Shown here piece by piece: positions 1 through 8,095 of a stretch of 64,000 nt of DNA. Below the pieces are notes generated by a model. The model did not search any database. It was not told where the DNA came from and worked only from the letters and a program-made list of their open reading frames with translations. A program made the translations under genes and the position numbers. The stretch is from Blastococcus haudaquaticus (GTDB lineage: Bacteria; Actinomycetota; Actinomycetes; Mycobacteriales; Geodermatophilaceae). The stretch covers positions 558,001 through 622,000 of the forward strand of contig NZ_OCNK01000003.1 of assembly GCF_900230285.1 (NCBI RefSeq). Direction: 5' to 3'. The stretch's first letter is position 1, and each line of letters starts with the position of its first letter.

Positions 1-1
1 G

Positions 2-76
2 CTGGAGGCCATCGCCGAGAAGCTCGATCCCGACCGGAGCCTGCGGGTGCGCGACGGGAACGACCTGCCCGACTGA
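2..76 (+). CDS. C-terminal end of an unidentified protein (partial)
   Basis: An open frame runs in from the left edge and stops at TGA 74-76, giving the last 24 codons of a protein that ends RDGNDLPD. Codon use fits the rest of the window. Too little is present to name a family. It converges with the minus-strand ATPase gene that ends at 99. Confidence 0.5.
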   Translation: MEAIAEKLDPDRSLRVRDGNDLPD

Positions 77-98
77 CTGGGCGTGGCTCGGGCCATCC

Positions 99-809
99 CT
101 AGGTCAGGTGGCGCAGGAACGACTGCGGGTCGCCGAGGAACTGCCGCCAGCTCGCGGTGAGCTCCAGGTCCGCCCACTCCGCCTCCCGCAGGCCCCAGGG
201 GCCGACCTCCAGCAGTCGCGCGCCCGGGAGCGCCGCCAGCACCGGCGAGTGGGTGGCGACGACGACCTGCGCGCCGCTCCGGACGAGGTCGCCGAGGGTG
301 GCGACCAGCGAGAGCGTGCCCGTGAACGAGAGCGCCGCATCGGGCTCGTCGAGCAGGTAGAAGCCGCCGCCATGTGCCCGGCTGCCGAGCAGCGCGAGGA
401 AGCCCTCCCCGTGCGACATCTCGTGGAAGAGCGGGTCGGGCCCGTTGGTGGATTCCAGGTAGCTGTAGAGGCCGTGCAGCGTCTCGTCGCGCAGGAAGTA
501 CGCCCACCGGTCCGCGCCCGGTGAGCGTTCCACGATCAGGTCGAGGGAGCCCGGCTCGCTCGGCCGCGTGACCATGCGGGTGTTGCGCGAGCCGCCCTCG
601 GCGTTGATGCCGAGGGCCGACGCGAGCACCTCCAGGACCGTCGACTTCCCGGACCCGTTCTCGCCGACGAGCACGGTCGCCCCCGGACCCAGCGACAGCC
701 CCTCGCGGAGGATCTGCGCGATCGACGGGACGACGGCCGGCCAGGCCCCGGGGTCCGGGGGAGGGGCGCCGGGATCCGGCCGGAACCGGCGCACGGTCTG
801 ACGATCCAT
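99..809 (-). CDS. AAA/ABC-type ATPase, predicted single-domain
   Basis: This 236-residue protein has a complete ATP-binding core. The Walker A GENGSGKS is at about residues 49-56, an ABC-like signature SHGEGF at about 132-137, a Walker B ending YLLDEPDAA at about 151-158, and an H-loop THS near 186. There is no membrane segment or second domain. Such small stand-alone ATPases (COG3910/AAA_21-like) resemble SMC/RecF-type ATPases more than transporters; their substrate is unknown. An AGGA ribosome binding site lies 7 nt before the ATG. It is followed upstream (to the right) by a 20-bp tandem repeat and the convergent end of the carboxyltransferase-like gene. Function beyond ATP binding cannot be stated. 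Confidence 0.8.
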   Translation of the reverse strand: MDRQTVRRFRPDPGAPPPDPGAWPAVVPSIAQILREGLSLGPGATVLVGENGSGKSTVLEVLASALGINAEGGSRNTRMVTRPSEPGSLDLIVERSPGADRWAYFLRDETLHGLYSYLESTNGPDPLFHEMSHGEGFLALLGSRAHGGGFYLLDEPDAALSFTGTLSLVATLGDLVRSGAQVVVATHSPVLAALPGARLLEVGPWGLREAEWADLELTASWRQFLGDPQSFLRHLT

Positions 810-820
810 GCGCCGATCCT

Positions 821-880
821 GGCCGACGGCTGTGACGGTTGGCCGACGGCTGTGACGGTTGGCCGACGGCTAGGACGGCT
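821..880. repeat. Three tandem copies of a 20-bp unit
   Basis: The 20-bp unit beginning GGCCGACGGC occurs at 821-840 and 841-860 as exact copies. A third, diverged copy lies at 861-880. The third copy contains the stop codon (870-872, minus strand) of the AccDA-like gene, so the tandem expansion sits just past that gene's 3' end. It is probably replication slippage. Confidence 0.9.
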
Positions 881-2408
881 GGCGGCCCAGGTGGCGGTAG
901 CGGTGCAGCCGGCTGCGGAAGCGCTCGGTGTCGTCGCGGCCCAGCAGCCCGGCCAGCTCCTCGCCCAGCACCCGGCCCAGCCGCTGGCAGAACTCGTTCG
1001 GCTCGTCCGCGGCGTCCGGTCGCTCGGGCACCACCCGGTCGACGATCCCGGCCCGCCAGAGGTCGGTCGCCCGGACGCCCTGCGCCGCCGCCATCTCCCC
1101 GGCGTGCTCGACGTCGCGGTGCACGATCGCGCTCGCGCCCTCCGGCGGCAGCGGTCCGAGCCAGCCGTTGGCCGCGGCCAGCACGCGGTCGGCCGGCACC
1201 AGCGCCAGCGCCCCGCCGCCGGTGCCCTGACCGAGCAGCACCGCCAGCGTCGGCGCCTTCAGGACGACCAGGTCGTGCAGGCAGCGGGCGATCTCCCCGG
1301 CCAGCCCGCCCTCCTCCGCCTCCCGGGACAGCGCCGCCCCGGGGGTGTCGATGAGCGTGACCAGCGGCAGGCGCAGCTCCTCGGCCAGGTGCATGCCGCG
1401 CCGGGCCTCGCGCAACGCGGCCGGGCCGAGCGGCGCGGACATGCTCTGACCCCGCCGGTCCTGGCCCAGCACCACGCAGGGCGCGCCGCCGAACCGGGCG
1501 AGCGCGAGCAGCAGGCCCGGGTCCTTCTCCCCGGCCCCCGTCCCCGACAGGCCGACCACGTCGGTGGCCGCCGTCCGCAGCAGCCGGCGCACACCCGGCC
1601 GGTCCTCGCGCCGGGACGCCGTCACGACGTCCCAGGCGCTGCGGTGGTCCTCGGGGTCGTCGGCGTCCGTGCCGTCCTCGGGGGTCGGGCGCTCGGCGCC
1701 CCGGACGTCGGTGTGCCAGGTCTGCCGGGCGGCGAGCACGCGCAGCGCCCGGTCGGCGAGGTCGGCGACCTCGTCGTGCGGGACGACGGCGTCGATGAGC
1801 CCGCGCTCGGCGAGGTGCTCGGCGGTCTGCACGCCCTCGGGGAACGGCTCGCCGTACAGCGCCTGGTAGACCCGAGGACCGAGGAAGCCGATGGAGGCCC
1901 CGGGCTCGGCGATGGTGACGTGCCCGAGCGACCCCCACGAGGCGAGCACGCCGCCGAAGGTGGGGTTCCGCAGGTAGACCAGGTAGGGGAGCCCGGCCTC
2001 CTTGTGCCGCGCGATGGCCGCGGTGATGCCGATCATCTGCAGGAAGGCGACGGTCCCCTCCTGCATGCGGGTCCCGCCGGAGACCGGCGCGGCCAGCAGG
2101 GGCAGGCCCTCGTCCGTGGCCCGCTCGACGGCGGCGATGAGCCGCTCGGCCGCCGCGACGCCGATGGAACCGGCGAGGAAGCCGAACTCGCCGGCGACGA
2201 CGGCCACCCGCCGGCCGCGCAGCCGGCCCTCGCCGGTGATGATCGACTCGTCCTGCCGCGACTTCTCCGCCGCGGCCGCCAGCTCGCGGGCGTACTCCGC
2301 CGACACCGACGGGCGGACCACGGGCGCGTCCCAGGACACCCAGGAGCCGGCGTCGAGGACGAGGTCCCGCAGCGACCGCGCGTCGAGGCGGGCCGGCCGG
2401 TCGGTCAC
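870..2408 (-). CDS. Carboxyltransferase, AccD-AccA-type fusion (or malonyl-CoA decarboxylase-like)
   Basis: This 512-residue protein joins two crotonase-fold carboxyltransferase halves. The N-terminal half (about 10-235) aligns with AccD and has the SGGTRMQEG motif near 110-118; the C-terminal half (about 240-505) aligns with AccA (LIDTPGA, GTGGGALAL). The Cys4 zinc ribbon of bacterial AccD is absent. No biotin carboxylase or biotin carrier gene is nearby. The start is GTG 2408, overlapping the TGA of the upstream CaiB gene (GTGA), so the two are translationally coupled. The same fold is used by the beta/gamma subunits of malonate decarboxylase, so decarboxylation of a CoA-bound dicarboxylate is as plausible as carboxylation. 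Confidence 0.8.
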   Translation of the reverse strand: MTDRPARLDARSLRDLVLDAGSWVSWDAPVVRPSVSAEYARELAAAAEKSRQDESIITGEGRLRGRRVAVVAGEFGFLAGSIGVAAAERLIAAVERATDEGLPLLAAPVSGGTRMQEGTVAFLQMIGITAAIARHKEAGLPYLVYLRNPTFGGVLASWGSLGHVTIAEPGASIGFLGPRVYQALYGEPFPEGVQTAEHLAERGLIDAVVPHDEVADLADRALRVLAARQTWHTDVRGAERPTPEDGTDADDPEDHRSAWDVVTASRREDRPGVRRLLRTAATDVVGLSGTGAGEKDPGLLLALARFGGAPCVVLGQDRRGQSMSAPLGPAALREARRGMHLAEELRLPLVTLIDTPGAALSREAEEGGLAGEIARCLHDLVVLKAPTLAVLLGQGTGGGALALVPADRVLAAANGWLGPLPPEGASAIVHRDVEHAGEMAAAQGVRATDLWRAGIVDRVVPERPDAADEPNEFCQRLGRVLGEELAGLLGRDDTERFRSRLHRYRHLGRQPS

Positions 2409-3583
2409 GACCGGAGCCAGGCGCGGATCGCGTCGCCGTCGGCGCCGAGGACCGGGGGAGCGGTGTGGTCGCGGCGGGTCGTCTCGGTCTCGCCGTCGGG
2501 ACCGGGGGTGAAGAACCGCAGCGGAGGTCCGGGCAGCTGCAGCGAGCCCAGGGTGGCGTGCTCGACGTCGACCAGCAGGCCCTGGGAGAGCGTCTGGTCC
2601 CACCCGTAGACCTCGTCGACGGAGCGCACCTTGCCCGCCGGGATGCCCGCGGCGGCGAGCCGGGCGAGCAGGTCCTCCGGGGCGATCCCGGCGAACGCCT
2701 CCTCGAGCAGGGCGATCACCTGCTGCCGGTTGTCCACCCGCTCGCCGTTGGTCGCCATGCCCGGCGCCTCCGGGTCGAAGCCGAACTCGGCGCAGAGCTT
2801 GCGCCACAGCCCCTCGGAGCCGCAGGAGAGCTGGACGCTGCCGCCCTGGCAGTGGAACAGGCCGTACGGGGCGATCGAGGGGTGGTGGTTGCCCTGCGCG
2901 TGCCCGACCTTCCCGGCCACCGTCCACGCCGTCCCCTGGAAGGCGTGCACGCCGACGATCGCGGCCAGCAGCGAGGTGCGCACGACCTGGCCACGGCCGG
3001 TGCGCTCGCGTTCCATGAGCGCGGCCAGCACGCCGTAGGCGCCGTACATGCCGGCCAGCAGGTCGCCGATGGGCACGCCGACGCGCTGCGGGTCCTCCGG
3101 CCCGGAGCCGGTCAAGGACATGAGGCCGCCCTCGCCCTGCGCGATCTGGTCGTAGCCGGCGCGGCCGCCCTCGGGGCCGTCGTGGCCGAAGCCGCTGATG
3201 GCCAGCGTCACCAGGCGCGGGTTGAGCTCGGCCAGGACGTCGGTGCCGAACCCGAGCCGGGCGAGCGTGCCCGGGCGGAAGTTCTCCATCAGCACGTCGG
3301 CCCGGCGGAGGAGCTCGGTGAGCACCTTCTTGTCGTCCTCGGCCTTGAGGTCGAGGGTGATCGACTCCTTGTTCTTGTTCGTCGACAGGAAGTACGTCGA
3401 CTCCCGGTCGCCCTGCTCGGGCTGGACGAACGGTGGGCCCCAGCCGCGGGTGTCGTCACCGCTGCCGGGGCTCTCGACCTTGATCACCCGGGCGCCGAGG
3501 TCCCCGAGCATCATCGCCGCATGGGGCCCGGCGAGCGCCCGCGTCAGGTCGACGACGAGCACGCCGTCGAGAGGTCCGGACAT
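2405..3583 (-). CDS. CaiB/BaiF family (class III) CoA-transferase
   Basis: This 392-residue protein carries class III CoA-transferase features: the N-terminal LVVDLTRALAGPHAAMMLGD segment, the IKVESPG loop at about 34-40, and PIGDLLAG, whose Asp (about residue 174) occupies the position of the catalytic Asp. These enzymes move CoA between acyl-CoA and free organic acids. The ATG at 3583 follows a GGGAG site; an in-frame start 48 nt further upstream would add an Arg-rich tail with no homology. It lies between a MatC-like carrier and the carboxyltransferase gene on the same strand and overlaps the latter by 4 nt, so it probably activates the imported acid for it. The acyl substrate cannot be told from sequence. 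Confidence 0.88.
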   Translation of the reverse strand: MSGPLDGVLVVDLTRALAGPHAAMMLGDLGARVIKVESPGSGDDTRGWGPPFVQPEQGDRESTYFLSTNKNKESITLDLKAEDDKKVLTELLRRADVLMENFRPGTLARLGFGTDVLAELNPRLVTLAISGFGHDGPEGGRAGYDQIAQGEGGLMSLTGSGPEDPQRVGVPIGDLLAGMYGAYGVLAALMERERTGRGQVVRTSLLAAIVGVHAFQGTAWTVAGKVGHAQGNHHPSIAPYGLFHCQGGSVQLSCGSEGLWRKLCAEFGFDPEAPGMATNGERVDNRQQVIALLEEAFAGIAPEDLLARLAAAGIPAGKVRSVDEVYGWDQTLSQGLLVDVEHATLGSLQLPGPPLRFFTPGPDGETETTRRDHTAPPVLGADGDAIRAWLRS

Positions 3584-3637
3584 CGCAGTCTCCCTCGCTC
3601 CACGCCGCCGGGTCGGGCGGCGGACCGGCAAAGTGTC

Positions 3638-3647
3638 TCAGCGCTGA
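3638..3647. promoter_or_regulatory. 10-bp perfect palindrome between carrier and CoA-transferase genes
   Basis: TCAGCGCTGA is a perfect inverted repeat in the 85-bp gap between the stop of the MatC-like gene and the CaiB start. It could be an operator or a short processing hairpin. There is no direct evidence for either. Confidence 0.25.
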
Positions 3648-3668
3648 ACTATCTGTGGCCAGCGCCCC

Positions 3669-5006
3669 TCACAGCCAGCCGGGGACGGCGAACACCAGCC
3701 AGGCGAGAAGCGGTCCTATGGCCACGACGATCCCCGAGTAGGCCAGGATCTGCTTGTAGAAGCGGTCGCGGTCGACGTCCTGCGCGTTGGCCAGCACCAG
3801 GGCGCCGTTGGTCGAGAACGGGCTCACGTCGACGATCGTCGAGGACACCGACAGGGCCACGATCACCCCCACGGCGCTGATGTCCCCGGACTCCAGGAAC
3901 GGCACCGCGAGCAGGATGGCGACCCCGATGATCGCGGTCGACGACGCGAAGGCCGACACCACGCCTCCGATGTAGCAGAGCAGCAGGGCGATCAGCAGCG
4001 GCACACCGAGCCCGATCACCGCATCGCCGACGTAGTCGATCGTGCCCGCCTCCTGCAGCACGAAGACGAAGGTCAGCACGCCGGCGATGAGCAGGATCGT
4101 GCTCCAGCTGATCTGGGTGACGGCTCCCTTGTGCTTCTGCGCGGAGAACAGGGCCAGGACGACGGCGACGGTGATGGAGACGAAGCCGATGTCGAGGTCG
4201 AAGGCCAGTGCCAAGACCGCGACGACGACCAGACCGACGAGCGTGAGGATCTGCTCGAACGTCACCGGCCGGGCGACGTCGGGGTGCATGTGCTCGTCGT
4301 CGTCCCCGCCGACGGCCGGCCCGGGAGCCGCGCCGTGCCCGCGGACGACGGTGCCGTGCGCGTGCTCGGTGTGCGGCACCGGCTCGGCCGCCACCTTGCG
4401 CCCGATGAGCCGGCGGCCGCCGAGGGCGAAGAAGAGCACCACCGCGATCGCCAGGTTGAAGAGCAGGGCACCCAGGAAGACGGCGAGGGGGCTGCTCGGC
4501 AGGCCCTCGTCCTCCACGATCGTGTTGACGGTGACGCCGTAGACGCTGATCGGGGAGAAGCCGCCACCCTGCGCGCCGTGGATGACCATCATGCCCATGA
4601 GCAGCGGGCTGATCCCGTGCCGCGCGGCGAACGTGAGCGCGATCGGCGCGATGATCGCGACCGCCGCCGGTGACAGCGCCCCGATGCCGGTCAGGAGGCC
4701 GGTGACGAAGAACATGATCCAGGGGATGGCCGCGACATGGCCGCCGACGAGCCGCACCGCGCCGCGGACGAGCAGGTCCACGGTCCCGTTGTTCTGCGCG
4801 ATCGCGAACAGGTACGTGACCCCGATCAGCGTCAGCACCAGTTCCGCGGGGAAGCCGGCGATGATGTCGTCGGTGCTCAGCCCGACCGACAGCGTCCCCA
4901 CGAGGAAGGCCGCGACGAACGCGAGCGCGCCCATGTTGATCGGCAGGAACGTCGCGATCGCGAAGATGACGACGAGCGCGAGGATCGAGACGATCTCAGG
5001 GGACAC
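3669..5006 (-). CDS. SLC13/MatC-like dicarboxylate carrier
   Basis: This 445-residue membrane protein has about 11-12 hydrophobic segments arranged as two repeats around a polar loop at about 205-255 that is rich in His, Asp and Gly. The N-terminal repeat resembles the MatC_N (malonate/dicarboxylate carrier) family. The C-terminal half keeps the SSTAIIGVA and SPFSTNGALVLA elements typical of the ion transporter superfamily. It starts at GTG 5006 behind a strong GGAGGAGGG site. It heads a minus-strand run with the CoA-transferase and the carboxyltransferase, which suggests import of a short dicarboxylate that is then CoA-activated. Substrate specificity is inferred, not shown. Confidence 0.8.
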   Translation of the reverse strand: MSPEIVSILALVVIFAIATFLPINMGALAFVAAFLVGTLSVGLSTDDIIAGFPAELVLTLIGVTYLFAIAQNNGTVDLLVRGAVRLVGGHVAAIPWIMFFVTGLLTGIGALSPAAVAIIAPIALTFAARHGISPLLMGMMVIHGAQGGGFSPISVYGVTVNTIVEDEGLPSSPLAVFLGALLFNLAIAVVLFFALGGRRLIGRKVAAEPVPHTEHAHGTVVRGHGAAPGPAVGGDDDEHMHPDVARPVTFEQILTLVGLVVVAVLALAFDLDIGFVSITVAVVLALFSAQKHKGAVTQISWSTILLIAGVLTFVFVLQEAGTIDYVGDAVIGLGVPLLIALLLCYIGGVVSAFASSTAIIGVAILLAVPFLESGDISAVGVIVALSVSSTIVDVSPFSTNGALVLANAQDVDRDRFYKQILAYSGIVVAIGPLLAWLVFAVPGWL

Positions 5007-5048
5007 GGTCCCTCCTCCGACGTGCGGGGATGCGTGTCGCCCAGTGGA

Positions 5049-5642
5049 TCAACTACCGGCGGGTAGCGCCTGCCAGCCGCCGGACGGGGTGACCACCGCC
5101 GAGACCGCGCGGTCGTGCGGCTCGACGGGCAGTGCGTCGACCAGTTCGTCGTCGAAGACGACCGCGACCAGGACGGCGTCCTCGCGGACGTACCGCAGCG
5201 CCCGGTCGTAGTAGCCGCCACCGCGGCCCAGCCGGGTGCCGTTCCGCCCTACGGCCAGCGCCGGGACGACCACGACGTCGGCCGTGCCGATGGCCGTGGG
5301 ACCCAGCCGGGGACCGAGCGGTTCGAGCACGCCTGACCGCCCCGGGGCCAGGCGGCCGGTGTCCACGGCCCACGCGAGGTCGGTGCCCTCCACCGGCACC
5401 ACCGGGAGGAGGACCCGTGCGCCCAGCTGGGTGAACGCCGCGGGGACCCGGCCGTGGCCGGGCTCCTCGGGCTCGGGCACGTAGGCGGCGAAGGTGCGGC
5501 AGCCGGCGAGCCCGCGCAGCAGTGCCGCGGCAACGGCCGCTGCGGCCCGGTCCCGCTCGACGGCCGGCCGGGCCCGCCGGCGGGCGAGCACGTCGGCGCG
5601 CAGCGCCGACTTCGCGGCGCCCACATCAGGCAGGAGGGTCAC
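5049..5642 (-). CDS. 5-formyltetrahydrofolate cyclo-ligase
   Basis: This 197-residue enzyme converts 5-formyl-THF to 5,10-methenyl-THF using ATP. It has the family's basic N-terminal segment (ADVLARRRA), the ATP-site motif GRGGGYYDRAL at about 139-149, and a VVFDDELVDALPVEPHD tail. The GTG start at 5642 lies 6 nt downstream of a minus-strand TAGCCT hexamer, indicating a leaderless mRNA. It is divergent from galU with only 26 bp between the two start codons, the same divergent arrangement as in mycobacteria. Confidence 0.93.
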   Translation of the reverse strand: MTLLPDVGAAKSALRADVLARRRARPAVERDRAAAAVAAALLRGLAGCRTFAAYVPEPEEPGHGRVPAAFTQLGARVLLPVVPVEGTDLAWAVDTGRLAPGRSGVLEPLGPRLGPTAIGTADVVVVPALAVGRNGTRLGRGGGYYDRALRYVREDAVLVAVVFDDELVDALPVEPHDRAVSAVVTPSGGWQALPAGS

Positions 5643-5668
5643 TCCTGGAGGCTAGCTAGGCTGCCGAC
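5643..5668. promoter_or_regulatory. Divergent overlapping leaderless promoters for cyclo-ligase gene and galU
   Basis: The 26-bp gap holds a minus-strand -10 hexamer TAGCCT (complement of 5649-5654) 6 nt before GTG 5642, and a plus-strand TAGGCT (5657-5662) 6 nt before ATG 5669. The two hexamers are 2 bp apart, so RNA polymerase can probably occupy only one at a time. Confidence 0.6.
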
Positions 5669-6601
5669 ATGTCCAGCCCCGCTGCCCGCCCGGCGCGCAA
5701 GGCCGTCATCCCCGTCGCAGGGATGGGCACGCGCTTCCTGCCCGCCACCAAGGCGGTGCCCAAGGAGCTGCTGCCCGTCGTCGACCGCCCGGCACTCGAG
5801 TACATCGTCGAGGAGGCTGCCCGTGCCGGGCTGCCCGAGGTGCTGATGGTCACCGGCCGCAACAAGGCCGCGATCGAGGACTTCTTCGACCGCACCCCCG
5901 AGCTCGAGGCGGCCCTGGAGAAGAAGGGCGATGCCGACCGGCTGGCGGCGGTGCACGCCTCCACCGAGCTCGCGCACGTGCACTTCGTCCGCCAGGGCGA
6001 GGCGAAGGGGCTGGGGCACGCGGTGCTGCAGGCGTCGGCGTTCGTCGGTGACGAGCCGTTCGCGGTGCTGCTCGGTGACGACCTCATCGACGCCCGCGAC
6101 CACCTGCTCGAGCACATGCTCGCCGTCCAGGCCGAGCACGGCGGATCGGTGATCGCACTGCTCGACGTGGGCCGGGAGAACATCGACAAGTACGGCGCCG
6201 TCGCGATCGAGCCCGGCGACCACCCGGTCGTCGACGGCGACGAGGTGGTCCGCGTGACCGGCCTCGTCGAGAAGCCCCCGGTCGACGAGGCCCCGAGCAG
6301 CCTCGCGATCATCGGCCGGTACGTGCTCTCGCCCACCGTCTTCGACGTGCTGCGGGACACCCCGCCCGGCCGCGGCGGAGAGATCCAGCTGACCGACGCC
6401 CTGGCCACCCTCGTCGAGCGCGGCGAGCCCGTGCACGGTGTCGTGTTCAGCGGCCGCCGCTACGACACCGGGGACCGGCTGGACTACCTGAAGGCGGTCA
6501 TCCGGCTGGCCAGCGAGCGCGACGACCTGGGTCCGCCGCTGCGTTCCTGGCTGCACGAGTTCGTCGCCGACCTGCCCGCGGAGGGCGCGTCGCCGTCCTG
6601 A
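5669..6601 (+). CDS. galU: UTP-glucose-1-phosphate uridylyltransferase
   Basis: This 310-residue enzyme makes UDP-glucose from UTP and glucose-1-phosphate, feeding cell-envelope and exopolysaccharide synthesis (see the EPS locus at 31-47 kb). It has the nucleotidyltransferase signature VIPVAGMGTRFLPATKAVPKE at the N-terminus, LLGDDLID at about 130-137, and VRVTGLVEKP near 193-202. Length and start are standard for bacterial GalU. The ATG follows a TAGGCT hexamer by 6 nt with no Shine-Dalgarno, so the transcript is probably leaderless. The next gene is the Glp/MoeA-like gene, an arrangement conserved in Actinobacteria. Confidence 0.96.
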   Translation: MSSPAARPARKAVIPVAGMGTRFLPATKAVPKELLPVVDRPALEYIVEEAARAGLPEVLMVTGRNKAAIEDFFDRTPELEAALEKKGDADRLAAVHASTELAHVHFVRQGEAKGLGHAVLQASAFVGDEPFAVLLGDDLIDARDHLLEHMLAVQAEHGGSVIALLDVGRENIDKYGAVAIEPGDHPVVDGDEVVRVTGLVEKPPVDEAPSSLAIIGRYVLSPTVFDVLRDTPPGRGGEIQLTDALATLVERGEPVHGVVFSGRRYDTGDRLDYLKAVIRLASERDDLGPPLRSWLHEFVADLPAEGASPS

Positions 6602-6630
6602 CTGGCCGGGACAAGGGCACCATCGGGGGA

Positions 6631-8082
6631 ATGAGTGGTCTGGACGACGGCGGGAACGGCACGGGCGGGGCGTACGGGGGGTACCGGGACACCGCCCAGG
6701 TCGACATGCCGATGGCGCCGCCGCGCGCGAGCGCCCCGGTCGCGATGCCGGGTGCCCGGGTCGTGACCCCCTCCCCGAGCCGGCCCGTGCCCACGCCGCG
6801 AACCGTCGTCGACGGCCCGATCCCGCTGCCGGCCACCGAGTCCGTCCCGCTGGACCGGATCTGCACGGTGGAGCGGCACCTCGACGAGATCCTCGCCGCG
6901 GTGCCGCAGCCGCACCCGATCGAGCTCGCCGTCCTCGACGCCCAGGGGCTCCTCTGCGCCGAGGAGGTCACCAGCCAGCGTGCCCTGCCGGCCTTCGACC
7001 AGGCGGCCCTGGACGGCTACGCCGCCCGCGCCGAGGACGTCGAGGCCGCGCTCCCGCAGGCGCCGGTCGAACTCGCCGTCGTGGGTGAGAGCGTCGCGGG
7101 GGCCGGTGCGCCGTCCTCGATCGGCCCGGGCCTCGCGCTCAAGGTGGCCGCCGGAGCGATGCTGCCGACCGGGGCCGACGTCGTCGTCCCGGCCGTCTGG
7201 ACCGACCAGGGGACGGTGCGCGTCGCCGTGCACGCCGGACCGCCGGCGGGCGGCTACGTCCGCCGCGCCGGGGACGACGTCGCACCCGGCGACCCGGCGG
7301 TGCAGGTGGGCACACCCATCGGGCCCGCCCAGATCAGCCTCCTCGCCGCCGTCGGGCGCGAGCGCGTCCTGGTCCGCCCGCGTCCCCGCATCGCGGTGCT
7401 CTGCGCAGGCACCGAGCTCGTCGACGTCGGCACCGTCCCGGCGCCCGGGCAGGTCGTCGACGTCAACAGCTACGCGCTGGCCGCGGCCGCCCGCGACGCC
7501 GGGGCGGAGGCCTACCGGTCGGGGATCCTGCCGTCGGACCCGCGCCGGTTGCGCGAGGTGCTGGAGAGCCAGTTGCTGCGCAGCGACCTGGTGCTCATCG
7601 CCGGGACCTTCGCCAGCGGCGGCTTCGACCTGGTGCAGGAGGCGCTCGCCGAGCTCGGCGACATGCGCACCCGTCAGGTGACGATGCACCCCGGTCCCGC
7701 CCAGGCCTTCGGCCGGCTGGGGCGCGACGAGATCCCGGTCATCTGCATCCCCGGTGAGCCGGTGGCCGCCCTGGTGGCCTTCGAGGTGTTCGTCCGGCCG
7801 GCCATCCGCCTGATGCTCGGCAAGCGGCAGCTCTTCCGCCGCACCGTGCAGGCCGTCGCCGGCCAGCAGCTGGTCTCCCCGCTGGGCTACCGCCAGTACC
7901 TGCACGGCACCGTCATGCGTCACCCCGACGGCGGGTACGTCGTCGAGCCGGTGGGCGACGGCACCGAGGCGCTGCTCGCGCGCATGGCACGGGCGAACTG
8001 CCTGATCGTGGTGGACGAGGACGTCACGGAGGTCGCCGAGGGCGGGCTGGTCACCGTCATGCCGCTGCTCCTCGGGGGCTGA
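6631..8082 (+). CDS. glp: MoeA-like divisome protein Glp (gephyrin-like, probably not catalytic)
   Basis: The protein has MoeA/gephyrin domain order after a Pro/Ala-rich N-terminal tail of about 65 residues; ATGs at 6706 and 6712 are alternative starts. Key molybdotransferase motifs are altered. The MPT-binding SGGVSVG region reads AGTFASGG, the usual PGKP reads HPGPAQ, and LPGNP reads IPGEP; only DGYA near the first motif is kept. In Corynebacterium the homologue Glp works with its membrane partner GlpR in cell division, in the same neighbourhood (galU - glp - rimJ-like - glpR). The same neighbours are here, so a structural division role is preferred over molybdenum cofactor synthesis. Confidence 0.85.
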   Translation: MSGLDDGGNGTGGAYGGYRDTAQVDMPMAPPRASAPVAMPGARVVTPSPSRPVPTPRTVVDGPIPLPATESVPLDRICTVERHLDEILAAVPQPHPIELAVLDAQGLLCAEEVTSQRALPAFDQAALDGYAARAEDVEAALPQAPVELAVVGESVAGAGAPSSIGPGLALKVAAGAMLPTGADVVVPAVWTDQGTVRVAVHAGPPAGGYVRRAGDDVAPGDPAVQVGTPIGPAQISLLAAVGRERVLVRPRPRIAVLCAGTELVDVGTVPAPGQVVDVNSYALAAAARDAGAEAYRSGILPSDPRRLREVLESQLLRSDLVLIAGTFASGGFDLVQEALAELGDMRTRQVTMHPGPAQAFGRLGRDEIPVICIPGEPVAALVAFEVFVRPAIRLMLGKRQLFRRTVQAVAGQQLVSPLGYRQYLHGTVMRHPDGGYVVEPVGDGTEALLARMARANCLIVVDEDVTEVAEGGLVTVMPLLLGG

Positions 8083-8095
8083 GCTGGACCCCCAG

